Shown here one piece after another: positions 16,607 through 26,967 of a DNA stretch of 64,000 nt. The notes under the pieces are model-generated. The model worked only from the letters and a program-made list of their open reading frames with translations, made no database searches and was not told the origin of the DNA. The stretch comes from Terriglobia bacterium (lineage in GTDB: Bacteria; Acidobacteriota; Terriglobia; Bryobacterales; Bryobacteraceae): the NCBI GenBank assembly GCA_020073305.1, contig JAIQFK010000021.1, forward strand, positions 1 through 64,000, read 5' to 3'. The position numbers were made by a program, and so were the translations under genes. How positions within the stretch are numbered: position 1 is the stretch's first letter; the number at the start of each line of letters is the position of its first letter.

Positions 16607-17059
16607 ATGCCTGACGGAAAAATTCAAGTGACAGTCGGTTCCGTTTCATTTTCTGGCGAAGGAGATCCACAGTGGCTCGCTGAGCAACTCGACAAAGTAC
16701 TCAAGGCGGCGCCAGAGGTCGCCGCGGTGCCGCCGCCGTCGCCTAATTTGCCGCAGGAGACGCCCCCTCAACGTGGCACTGGCTCCGGTGGAGCGCTCGT
16801 TTCACATATTCGAACCAAAGGCGGTGAGGGTAATCAAACGAAGCGGTTTCTCGCAACTGCAGACTGGCTCCGTCTCCGCGGAGAGACGGAACTGACAACG
16901 GCGAAGGTCTCAAAGGCACTATCCGACAATCACCAGAAGCGGCTTGGCAATCCGGCTGATTGTCTGAACCACAATGTTCGCAAAGGGCACTGCGAGAAGA
17001 GCGGCGAAGGCTTCTTTATAACGCCGGACGGACTCAGAGACTTGGGTCACACGTCATGA
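16607..17059 (+). CDS. Hypothetical protein, partner of the HEPN-like gene
   Basis: A 150-residue protein. Residues 1-35 (VTVGSVSFSGEGDPQWLAEQLDKVL) make a compact strand-helix unit. Residues 36-75 are a Pro/Gly-rich linker. Residues 78-150 (TKRFLATADWLRLRGETELTTAKVSKAL and the tail) look like a winged helix-turn-helix. I do not recognise a family. The stop overlaps the start of the next gene (ATGA at 17056-17059), so the products are probably made together. A good ribosome binding site and an AT-rich promoter region precede it. A DNA-binding or sensing role is inferred. Confidence 0.65.
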   Translation: MPDGKIQVTVGSVSFSGEGDPQWLAEQLDKVLKAAPEVAAVPPPSPNLPQETPPQRGTGSGGALVSHIRTKGGEGNQTKRFLATADWLRLRGETELTTAKVSKALSDNHQKRLGNPADCLNHNVRKGHCEKSGEGFFITPDGLRDLGHTS

Positions 17060-17823
17060 CTGCTGGCCAGGCTTTAGCCTCGCTCCCAGCAGGACTTCGA
17101 GAACCACTCCTAACGGAGTATCAGAGTATTATCAAGAACTACTTAGAACACCGATGGTCACCGTCGGAGCTGAGCGGAGGGCTATTTTGCGAGATTGTGT
17201 TTACGATTTTAGACGGACACGCGAGAGGCACGTACGCCTCGGCACCGTCTAAGCCCCGAGATTTGGTGGCCGCTTGCCGCGGCCTAGAATCCAATTCCCA
17301 TGTTCCGCGTAGCTTTCAAATCCTGGTACCGAGACTGCTGCCAGCGCTCTACGAAATTCGGAACAACCGAGGAGTTGGCCATGTCGGCGGGGACGTGAAT
17401 CCTAATCAGATGGACGCGGTGGCCGTACTCTCCATGGCAAACTGGGTGATGGCCGAACTGGTCCGAGTTTTTCACGGTGTTTCGACCGATGAGGCGCAGG
17501 CCGTGGTCGATACCCTTGCTGAGCGCCGCATCCCTTTGGTTTGGCAGGGAGGTGCAATGAAGCGGGTTCTCGATCCGGAGCTCCCTTTGAAGGATCAGTT
17601 GCTGCTCCTGATCGCCTCTTCTCCCTTGAACGTGGCAACCACGGATCTCTTCGAATGGTCCGGATGCGAAAACAAGCCCAAGAAGCCCTACTGCCTTCGC
17701 CTATTGCGTTCCATGCACGCAGAACGGCTGGTCGAGTTGTCGTCGGACGAGAAGACCGTCCAGATTCTTCCGCCGGGTAGTCGGTGCGTTGAAGAGCTAG
17801 CCGCAAGTAGAAGTTGCAGATGA
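17056..17823 (+). CDS. HEPN/Abi_C-like protein with C-terminal winged helix
   Basis: A 255-residue protein. Residues 85-140 carry ALYEIRNNRGVGHVGGDV followed by a long helix. The segment gives R102-x6-H109, the R-x4-6-H motif of HEPN ribonucleases, and resembles the C-terminal domain of abortive-infection proteins (Abi_C). Residues 172-255 look like a winged helix (NVATTDLFEWSGCENKPKKP). Nothing marks it as membrane or exported. It overlaps the preceding gene by four bases, which fits a toxin/effector and partner pair in an accessory patch already holding two toxin-antitoxin modules. The function is inferred; the motif is short and could be chance. Confidence 0.6.
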   Translation: MTAGQALASLPAGLREPLLTEYQSIIKNYLEHRWSPSELSGGLFCEIVFTILDGHARGTYASAPSKPRDLVAACRGLESNSHVPRSFQILVPRLLPALYEIRNNRGVGHVGGDVNPNQMDAVAVLSMANWVMAELVRVFHGVSTDEAQAVVDTLAERRIPLVWQGGAMKRVLDPELPLKDQLLLLIASSPLNVATTDLFEWSGCENKPKKPYCLRLLRSMHAERLVELSSDEKTVQILPPGSRCVEELAASRSCR

Positions 17824-17861
17824 ATGAAATGTGTGTTCATCCGCAAATGAACCCGCATCCT

Positions 17862-18416
17862 TCACTTCACCACCTCAAACTCAAACTCCATCACCTTCCC
17901 CCGCACGACGTAGCAAAGGTAATACTCCCAAAAACGCCGGTATCGCGGAAAATGATTGACAAGGAATTCGAAGCCCAGCCAGCGCCAGAAGGCCAGCAGC
18001 TTCACGCGTAAGGAAATCTCGCGGAAGCGGGCCTTGGAGTAGTAGCCAAAACCGCCGTGATCGGGGCCGAAATAGCGGAAGGAAAAACTGTTCAGATGGC
18101 TGCGGTGCGTGGGGTCGCAGAATGAGCTGAAATCCGTATAGTGCGGCGTTTCGATCCGTACCGTGCCGCCGGGGCGCGCCAGGCGGTGGAACTCTTCCAT
18201 GGTGCGGATCACGTCGTCTACATGCTCGATCACGTGAATCGCGAGCACGCGGTCGAAGCTGTTATCGGCGAATGGATAGGGGAGGCGGTTGAGATCGCAA
18301 AGGACGTCGGCGCGGCTCGCGGGATTGCGGTCAATGCCGATGGCGCCCGGCCGCTTGTTGATGCCGCAGCCGACGTCCAGAATTCTCAGCTTTCGCGAAT
18401 CGCGAGTTTCAGGCAC
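17862..18416 (-). CDS. Class I SAM-dependent methyltransferase
   Basis: A protein of about 184 residues with the class I methyltransferase core: motif I ILDVGCGINKRPGAIGID, the acidic GIDRNP turn, DNSFDRVLAIHVIEHVDDVIRTM for motif II and post-II, and LARPGGTVRIETPH. The substrate is unknown; this branch (PF08241-like) often acts on lipids or sugars. Start is uncertain: GTG 18416 overlaps the aminotransferase gene by about 30 bases, while the open frame reaches 18476. A hairpin GTTCAT...ATGAAC (17835-17852) separates it from the converging HEPN-like gene. Confidence 0.8.
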   Translation of the reverse strand: MPETRDSRKLRILDVGCGINKRPGAIGIDRNPASRADVLCDLNRLPYPFADNSFDRVLAIHVIEHVDDVIRTMEEFHRLARPGGTVRIETPHYTDFSSFCDPTHRSHLNSFSFRYFGPDHGGFGYYSKARFREISLRVKLLAFWRWLGFEFLVNHFPRYRRFWEYYLCYVVRGKVMEFEFEVVK

Positions 18417-19744
18417 TCTTCCAGCACGTCCACGGCGAAACCGGCCTGGTCGCGCGTGATGACCAGCGGCGGGCACAGCCGGATGGAATTCTCACCCGCA
18501 CCCAGCACCAGCAGCCCGCGCCCGAACGCCAACTCGAGCACCCGGTTGCGCAACTCCGGCGCCCGCTCGCGCGTTTGCTGATCGCGCACCAGCTCGATCC
18601 CGATCATCAACCCCAAGCCCCGGACGTCGCCCACAACCGGGAAACGCGCCGGCCAGTCCCGCAGCCGGTCCATGATATACCCGCCGACCGCGGCGGCATT
18701 CGCCACTAGCTCCCGTTCCAGCAGCTCGATGGTCATGAGCCCGGCCGCACATGCAACCGGATTTCCGCCGAACGTAGATGCGTGAGCGCCCGGAGGCCAC
18801 GTCATCAGTTCCGCCCGAGCCACCGTTGCGCCCAGCGGCAACCCGCTCGCGATTCCTTTCGCCACCGCCAGGATATCCGGCACGGCATGGAAATGCTCGG
18901 CGGCCCACATCTTGCCGGTGCGGCCCATCCCTGACTGCACTTCGTCGAAAATGAGCAGCATACCAAAACGCTTCGCGATCCGCGCCAGCTCGTCGATAAA
19001 TTTCTGCGGCGGCACCACGTAACCGCCCTCGCCCTGCACCGGCTCGAGCACGATGGCCGCCACTTCATCCGCGGGCAGAATCGTCTTCACAAGCTGATCT
19101 TCGATTACCTTCGCGCATTCCACGCCGCACATGTCCGGCGTCTTGCCGTACGCGCAGCGGTAACAATAGGCGTAGGGAATGTGGTGCACGCCGGCCATCA
19201 TGGGGCTGAACTTGCGGCGCTGCGTCGGTTTGCTGGCAGTGAGCGAGAGCGCCCCCATCGTGCGGCCGTGAAAAGCGCCTAGAAACGCAATGAACTTGTC
19301 GCGCCCGGTGGAGTAGCGCGCCAGCTTGAGAGCCCCTTCAATCGCTTCCGCTCCCGAGTTGCAGAACGAGACACGCCGCTCGATCCCGCCGGGCGCGAGC
19401 GCCGCCAATTTCTCCGCCAGGGCGACCATGTTCTCGTAATAGAAGTCGGTGCCCGACATGTGAATGAGCTGCGCGGCCTGGCGCTGAATGGCCTCCACAA
19501 CTTTGGGATGGCAGTGGCCTGTGGCGACCACGGCAATGCCTGCGTTGAAATCCAGGAACCGGTTGCCATCCACGTCTTCAACGATGGCGCCCTCGCCGCG
19601 GCTGGCCACCAGCGGATAGGGGCGAGTGTAGGACGGCGAAATGACTTTCTGATCTCGCTCGATGACTTGCCGCGCGCGAGGTCCCGGCAGCGGGCCGTGA
19701 ATCTGCGGCAGGTCCGGACGGACTGCCTCCAGAGTGGAACTCAT
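18386..19744 (-). CDS. Class III aminotransferase (acetylornithine/4-aminobutyrate type)
   Basis: A 452-residue PLP enzyme of the ornithine/GABA aminotransferase group. Features: GVSFCNSGAEAIEGALKLAR-type phosphate-binding block, FHGRTMGALSLTASK, LIFDEVQSGMGRTG with the cofactor Asp, and VAKGIASGLPLGA containing the PLP lysine. A CYRCAYGKTPDMCG insertion is typical of 4-aminobutyrate aminotransferase relatives. ATG 19744 has GGAGGG a few bases upstream, so it is preferred to an upstream ATG at 19756. The methyltransferase gene overlaps its 3' end. Substrate could be acetylornithine, GABA or another omega-amino acid. Confidence 0.88.
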   Translation of the reverse strand: MSSTLEAVRPDLPQIHGPLPGPRARQVIERDQKVISPSYTRPYPLVASRGEGAIVEDVDGNRFLDFNAGIAVVATGHCHPKVVEAIQRQAAQLIHMSGTDFYYENMVALAEKLAALAPGGIERRVSFCNSGAEAIEGALKLARYSTGRDKFIAFLGAFHGRTMGALSLTASKPTQRRKFSPMMAGVHHIPYAYCYRCAYGKTPDMCGVECAKVIEDQLVKTILPADEVAAIVLEPVQGEGGYVVPPQKFIDELARIAKRFGMLLIFDEVQSGMGRTGKMWAAEHFHAVPDILAVAKGIASGLPLGATVARAELMTWPPGAHASTFGGNPVACAAGLMTIELLERELVANAAAVGGYIMDRLRDWPARFPVVGDVRGLGLMIGIELVRDQQTRERAPELRNRVLELAFGRGLLVLGAGENSIRLCPPLVITRDQAGFAVDVLEECLKLAIRES

Positions 19745-19951
19745 AAAACCCTCCAAGATTCCTTGATTTTGTTTTTAACCTGGAACAAACGAACCGGCAG
19801 GGAGGGTAACTAATCAGACCCGAAGAGGCTGGGACGTGCGTTGGCGGGCCTCGGCTCCATGCTTACATTCTAGCCCCCGGCACGGCCGGTTACCAGGCTT
19901 ATCGGGGCAATTTTTCCCGCCAGACGCCAGAATTCAGCCAAAATAGGGTGG

Positions 19952-20701
19952 ATGCGCCCCTATTATCTGCTGCTGTTCGTGCTGGCCGCCGCCGGGTGCG
20001 GCGAACACCGGAACGCCCCGAACCGGGCCGAGCTGAACGTGGCAACCGCCGCCAACCTGACCAAGGTCTTCGCTGAGTTGGGCCAGGACTTCGAGCGGGA
20101 AACCGGCATTCACCTGACGTTCAGCTTCGGCGCCACCACGCAACTGGCGCAGCAGATCGAGCATGGCGCGCCTTTCGACGTCTTCGCCGCGGCGGACACC
20201 GAGCATATCGACGAACTGGCGCGCAAAGGTCTGATCCTGGCGTCGACGCGAGCCATTTATGCGCGCGGCAAGCTGGTGCTCTGGGTCCCCGAAGACCGCG
20301 TGCCGGTGGAGCGCATCGAGGATCTGGCGCGCCCCGGAGTGACCCACATTGCCATTGCCAATCCTCAACTCGCGCCTTACGGCCGCGCGGCGGTCGAGAG
20401 CTTGCACGCATTGCACCTTTGGGAGGCTGTGCAGCCAAAGATCGTGTACGGGCAGAACATCTCGGCTACGACTCAATATGCTGATACCGGCAATGCCGAT
20501 GCCGCGTTTACCGCGCTCGCGCTGGTCAACGACAAAACGCGCGGGCATAAGATCGTCGTCCCGGAAAACCTGCATACACCCATCGATCAGGCCATCGCCG
20601 TCGTGCGGAGCACGTCGAAACCCGATCAGGCTCGGAAGTTCGTCGAATTCATTACCGGCGCACCCGCGCGGGAGGTGTTCCGGCGCTACGGCTACGAGTA
20701 A
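19952..20701 (+). CDS. modA: Molybdate-binding lipoprotein ModA
   Basis: A 249-residue periplasmic substrate-binding protein of molybdate ABC transporters. It has a lipoprotein signal with lipobox AAAGC at residues 12-16, then LNVATAANLTKVFAELGQDF, LTFSFGATTQLAQQI, PFDVFAAAD and NADAAFTALAL, all typical ModA segments with conserved Ser/Thr/Ala ligands of the oxyanion. No modB or modC follow; the next gene is convergent. The transporter subunits must be elsewhere or the protein works with another permease. It is divergent from the aminotransferase, leaving a 207-base shared promoter region. Confidence 0.88.
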   Translation: MRPYYLLLFVLAAAGCGEHRNAPNRAELNVATAANLTKVFAELGQDFERETGIHLTFSFGATTQLAQQIEHGAPFDVFAAADTEHIDELARKGLILASTRAIYARGKLVLWVPEDRVPVERIEDLARPGVTHIAIANPQLAPYGRAAVESLHALHLWEAVQPKIVYGQNISATTQYADTGNADAAFTALALVNDKTRGHKIVVPENLHTPIDQAIAVVRSTSKPDQARKFVEFITGAPAREVFRRYGYE

Positions 20702-20713
20702 CCCGTGCCCGAA

Positions 20714-22021
20714 TCATCCCCCGTGATGCATGTGCGCCATGTCGCCCGTACCCTTTAAGCGCACTCGCAAGAAAAAGAACAGGCCGGCGGGATGCTGGCC
20801 ATAGTACGGCTGGATGGCTGGCGGCACTCCGTACAGCATGAAATTTCCGCCGATCCCGGTCACCAGCCAGGGCACCAGTTTTACGTCGCGCGTGTAGCCC
20901 AGGGTGTAGGCTGCGATGCGAAACGTCGAACCGGCCGTCGCGTCCAGGTGCTCTCGAATCGTGGGCCGGTCGTTGAACAGTTCATCTTTGTCCACCAGCT
21001 CGAAGCGGCCGGTCACGTAGTTCAGCTTTTTAAATTGCACCACGGATTCCGCGAGGTAAGAATTCAGATTGTGCTGTTCGGCCGTTTTGTGATTCCGCCC
21101 CCAGATAACGCTACTGGCCCAGTTTCCGCTGGTGAGCGGGCGATTGTACGTCAGCGACGCGGTCGACCGCACCACGTCGCCCGGCTCGGCGGCTTCGGGA
21201 TGGCTGAGGCGCCCGGCGGAGATCTGCCCTACCCAGTTATCGCTCGGCGTCCACGTCAGGCGCGCGGCCCAGGAATCGATCGCGCCGTGATCAATGTTCC
21301 ATCGATTCTCGTTCGGTTCCCCGCCGTGAAAACCACCGGCTTCGAATCGGAATTTGCGGCGGACCAGCGCCACGGTGAGCACTTCGTTGGCGATGTGCGT
21401 GGAATCCTGCACGTGGTGCGAGAGCGTGGCTTGCGGAATCTCCATCGCCGAAACGCGATGCGGGAACGCCACCGGCCCCAGCGCCGGGTCGCCAACGGGA
21501 GCGAAATAAAGCAGCAGGCTGGTCGATTCCGTAACTGGCCGCGTGTAACGTACGCTCAACTCCATGAAGAAGTCGTGCGGGTGTTGCGCGTCCACCAGCG
21601 GAGTTCCGTAAGCAGTCTCGCCCGTTTGGAAAAGCAGAGGGTAGCGCCGGTTGGTGATGGTGGCGGGGTCCAGGCTGAGCATCGAGCGGAACTCGATGCT
21701 GCCGCGGCCAATGGAATGGCCGGCGGTTCCCATAAACCAGTTGGGAGCAAACAGCTTGTCGCCGCCACGCGGGCCGGTCTGCTGCTCGTCGGCAACAAAG
21801 ACCACACCATGGAACATGAAAGCCCATCCGCCCAGGCGTTTGTGGATCATGTCCATGGGAGAAGAGCGCGGATTGACGCTGGTCCCGGAGGCCGCGTGGT
21901 CAGCAGGCACGCCCGGCGCTGGCGGTCCCATGTCCATGCCCGGCATGTGCTCCATATCGTGCTGGGCCCGGCAGACGAGACTTAGGAAAAGGAAGGTGAG
22001 AAGCCCCCGCAGCACAGACAC
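20714..22021 (-). CDS. Exported Met/His-rich protein, probable outer-membrane copper-associated
   Basis: A 435-residue exported protein: signal peptide (1-19, ending CRAQ), then a metal-ligand-rich stretch HDMEHMPGMDMG, a long beta-rich region without membrane helices (likely an outer-membrane barrel), and a second ligand cluster DMAHMHHGG at the C-terminus. Similar proteins occur near copper efflux genes, so copper binding at the cell surface is inferred. No efflux pump is adjacent here. It converges with modA (12 bases apart) and follows gpmI on the same strand with 6 bases between. Confidence 0.72.
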   Translation of the reverse strand: MSVLRGLLTFLFLSLVCRAQHDMEHMPGMDMGPPAPGVPADHAASGTSVNPRSSPMDMIHKRLGGWAFMFHGVVFVADEQQTGPRGGDKLFAPNWFMGTAGHSIGRGSIEFRSMLSLDPATITNRRYPLLFQTGETAYGTPLVDAQHPHDFFMELSVRYTRPVTESTSLLLYFAPVGDPALGPVAFPHRVSAMEIPQATLSHHVQDSTHIANEVLTVALVRRKFRFEAGGFHGGEPNENRWNIDHGAIDSWAARLTWTPSDNWVGQISAGRLSHPEAAEPGDVVRSTASLTYNRPLTSGNWASSVIWGRNHKTAEQHNLNSYLAESVVQFKKLNYVTGRFELVDKDELFNDRPTIREHLDATAGSTFRIAAYTLGYTRDVKLVPWLVTGIGGNFMLYGVPPAIQPYYGQHPAGLFFFLRVRLKGTGDMAHMHHGG

Positions 22022-22027
22022 GTATGG

Positions 22028-23565
22028 TTATTTTACCCGCAGGTCTCTTCCCGTCATTTCTTTCGGCTGCGATTCGCCCAGCACGGCCAGCAGCGTCGGC
22101 GCAATGTCCTGCAACGCGCCGCCCGCGCGGAGCTTGGCGTGCGAGTCGTCCGTCACCAGAATGAAAGGTACGGGATTGGTGGTGTGGTAGGTGTGCGGGC
22201 CATGGGTGACCGGGTCGATCATAGTTTCCGCATTGCCGTGGTCGGCGGTGATGACCCAGGCGCCGTTACGCGCGCGCAACACCTGATAGATACGGCCGAG
22301 GCATCCGTCCACGGTTTCCACCGCGCGCACGGTCGGCTCCATTTTGCCGGAATGGCCCACCATGTCGGCATTGGCGAAATTCATGATGATCACATCGAAA
22401 TTGCCGCCTTCGATGGCTTTGACGATCACGTCGGTGATGCCCGCTGCGCTCATCTCGGGCTTCAGATCGTACGTCGCCACCTTGGGCGACGGCACCAGTT
22501 CGCGCTCTTCGCCCGGGTAAGGCTTTTCATTTCCGCCGTTGAAGAAATAAGTGACATGCGCATATTTTTCGGTCTCAGCCACACGCAGGTTCTTCCAATT
22601 CAATTGCGTGAACACATTGGCGAGTATGTTGTTCGGATGCTCGCGTGGCAGTACGTACGGCAGCGTAAACGTCTTGTCGTACTGGGTCATGGTGACGTAG
22701 TGCAGGTTCTTGGGCGCAAGCGTACGGGACGGGCGCTCCAGCATCGCGTCGGTGAGCGCCATGGTGGTCTCGCGAGCGCGATCGGCGCGGAAATTGAAAA
22801 AGATCACAGAGTCTTCGTCGCGGATCAGGCCCACGGGATCGCCACGCTCGTCCGCAACGGTTACGGGCTCGATAAATTCGTCCGTGACGCCCTTCTCGTA
22901 GGAACGCTGGACCGCCGCCACGGGATCGGTGGCCTTCTCTCCGTTGCCCAGCACCATGGCGCCGAACGCGCGTTCGATGCGCTCCCAGCGCTTGTCGCGG
23001 TCCATGGCGTAATAGCGGCCTGATACCGTGGCGATGCGGCCCACCCCGATCGTTCGCATCTGGTGTTCCATCTCGCGCAGGTAATCCGCGCCGCTTTCCG
23101 GCGGCGTGTCGCGCCCGTCCATGAAGGCGTGGACGAACACGTGCCCGATGCCTTCCTGTTTCGCCATACGCAGCAGCGCGTACAGATGCGTGAGCTGCGA
23201 ATGCACCCCACCGTCGCTGCACAGCCCCAGCAGGTGCAGCCGGCGTCCGCGCGCGTGTTGCATCGCGCCAAGAAGCAGGGGGTGGCGAAAGAATTCGCCG
23301 GAGGCAAGCATCGCGTCGATGCGCGTGACATCCATCTGGATGATGCGCCCCGCTCCGATATTCAAATGGCCGACTTCGCTGTTCCCCATCTGGCCTTCCG
23401 GCAGCCCCACGTGCGGCCCGGACGTGTGAATGACGGTGTTCGGAAACTCGGCGAGCAGTTTGTCGTAGTTGGGCTTGCGCGCTGCGGCAATGGCATTGCC
23501 TTCAACGGCGGGAGAAAATCCCCAGCCATCGAGGATGGTGAGGATCAACGGTCTGGGTCGCGGCA

Positions 23566-23566
<1 letters not shown>
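22028..23566 (-). CDS. gpmI: 2,3-bisphosphoglycerate-independent phosphoglycerate mutase
   Basis: A 512-residue dimanganese enzyme converting 3-phosphoglycerate to 2-phosphoglycerate. The catalytic Ser lies in [19 protein letters not shown]; metal ligands appear in LTILDGWG at the N-terminus and [13 protein letters not shown] near the C-terminus. Length is normal. The ATG overlaps the eno stop by one base (TAATG on the minus strand), so translation is coupled. This places the two consecutive glycolytic steps in one transcript after glgC. Confidence 0.95.
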
Positions 23567-26099
<2,533 letters not shown>

Positions 26100-26183
26100 G
26101 GGAGTTGATTTGTAAGTCCTTTATGTACAGCCAGTTAAAGGTCTTGCGCGGAACTCGCCAACACGGCCCGCGAATTTTGGGTC

Positions 26184-26211
26184 TTGACTTTACCGTTCAA
26201 GCACCTATGAT
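26184..26211 (+). promoter_or_regulatory. Probable sigma-70-type promoter for rpsU
   Basis: TTGACT (26184-26189) and TATGAT (26206-26211) are separated by 16 bases and lie about 110 bases before rpsU. Both boxes are close to consensus. They lie in the 222-base gap between divergent glgC and rpsU. The leader between the -10 box and the GGAGGTG ribosome site shows no recognised structure. Confidence 0.65.
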
Positions 26212-26321
26212 ATCAATACCTTGCCCTACCGCGCGGAGGAAAGTGGTCGCGTCCGGCAAGTTCTTCATCCGCACCGCAGAGTGCGTTGGGTCAGTTTCCA
26301 TCCGATGGGAGGTGTTTTTAG

Positions 26322-26519
26322 TTGGCAGAAGTAAAACTGCAGGAGGGCGAGACATTAGAAAATGCCCTTCGCCGGTTCAAGCGTAAAGTCCAGCAAGAGG
26401 ACATTATCAAAGAGGTCAAAAGGCACTCTTTTTATTTGAAGCCGGGCGAGAAAAAGCGGGTAAAGCAAGCGTTGGCCCGCAAGAGAAACAGGAAGAAAAG
26501 TCGTCGGGAAGTGGAGTAA
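26322..26519 (+). CDS. rpsU: 30S ribosomal protein S21
   Basis: A 65-residue S21. It starts MAEVKLQEGETLENALRRFKRKV and ends in a strongly basic tail RKRNRKKSRREVE, as is standard. It binds the small subunit near the 3' end of 16S rRNA and aids initiation. The start is TTG 26322 with GGAGGTG upstream (26309-26315), an unusual start codon for this gene. The zinc-ribbon gene follows 66 bases later. Confidence 0.97.
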   Translation: MAEVKLQEGETLENALRRFKRKVQQEDIIKEVKRHSFYLKPGEKKRVKQALARKRNRKKSRREVE

Positions 26520-26585
26520 CTTTCAGTAGCAGCGTCCTTAACGGGCGGGCATGGTGGCCTGGGTAGGACCGCGGGAGCGGTGGCG

Positions 26586-26888
26586 ATGCCAGAGTTTCAG
26601 GACCGAATTATCAAGTGCGCGGATTGCGGGGCTGAGTTTGTTTTTACCGCGGGGGAGCAGCATTTCTTCCACGACAAGAACTTCAAAAATGAACCGAAGC
26701 GCTGCAAGGCGTGCAAAACCAAGCGGCAGGGAGCATCCAACTCGGGAGCACAGCGGAGCGAAACTACTACCGTGTGCTCACAGTGCGGGCGGGAAACCAC
26801 CGTCCCTTTTAAGCCTACCCAGGGCCGTCCAGTTTACTGTCGTGAGTGCTTTCTGAGCAGGAAAGCACAAGCGGCAGGCGCCCACTGA
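26586..26888 (+). CDS. Zinc-ribbon protein with two CxxC modules
   Basis: A 100-residue protein with two zinc-binding modules. The first is CADCGAEFVFTAGEQHFF with CKACKTKR (residues 11-46), the second CSQCGRETTVPFKPTQGRP with YCRECF (residues 64-90). The first half matches the CxxCxGxF zinc finger and probable zinc-binding domain families. A nucleic-acid-binding role is suspected. ATG 26586 is preferred because GGGAG is 8 bases upstream; a GTG at 26580 is too close. The 3' end holds a perfect inverted repeat GTGCTTTC / GAAAGCAC (26846-26868). Confidence 0.85.
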   Translation: MPEFQDRIIKCADCGAEFVFTAGEQHFFHDKNFKNEPKRCKACKTKRQGASNSGAQRSETTTVCSQCGRETTVPFKPTQGRPVYCRECFLSRKAQAAGAH

Positions 26889-26909
26889 TTTCATTGGGCC
26901 AACTTTTTT
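26880..26909 (+). terminator. Probable rho-independent terminator
   Basis: GCCCA (26880-26884) pairs with TGGGC (26895-26899), followed by CAAC and six T (26904-26909). It overlaps the stop of the zinc-ribbon gene. A second hairpin just downstream, GCGGACC-GAAA-GGTCCGC (26917-26934), may end transcription of the converging gene. Confidence 0.65.
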
Positions 26910-26967
26910 GTTTCGGGCGGACCGAAAGGTCCGCTCCAGCCCGCGTAGTTGTTTCCTCTCGTCCCTT

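Noticed and set aside
20792-23023. Long plus-strand frames opposite the Met/His-rich protein and gpmI
   Set aside because: Shadow frames of real minus-strand genes.
26846-26868. Inverted repeat GTGCTTTC / GAAAGCAC at the end of the zinc-ribbon gene as a regulatory hairpin
   Set aside because: It lies inside coding sequence of a conserved-looking Cys region and has no T tract; kept only as a note.
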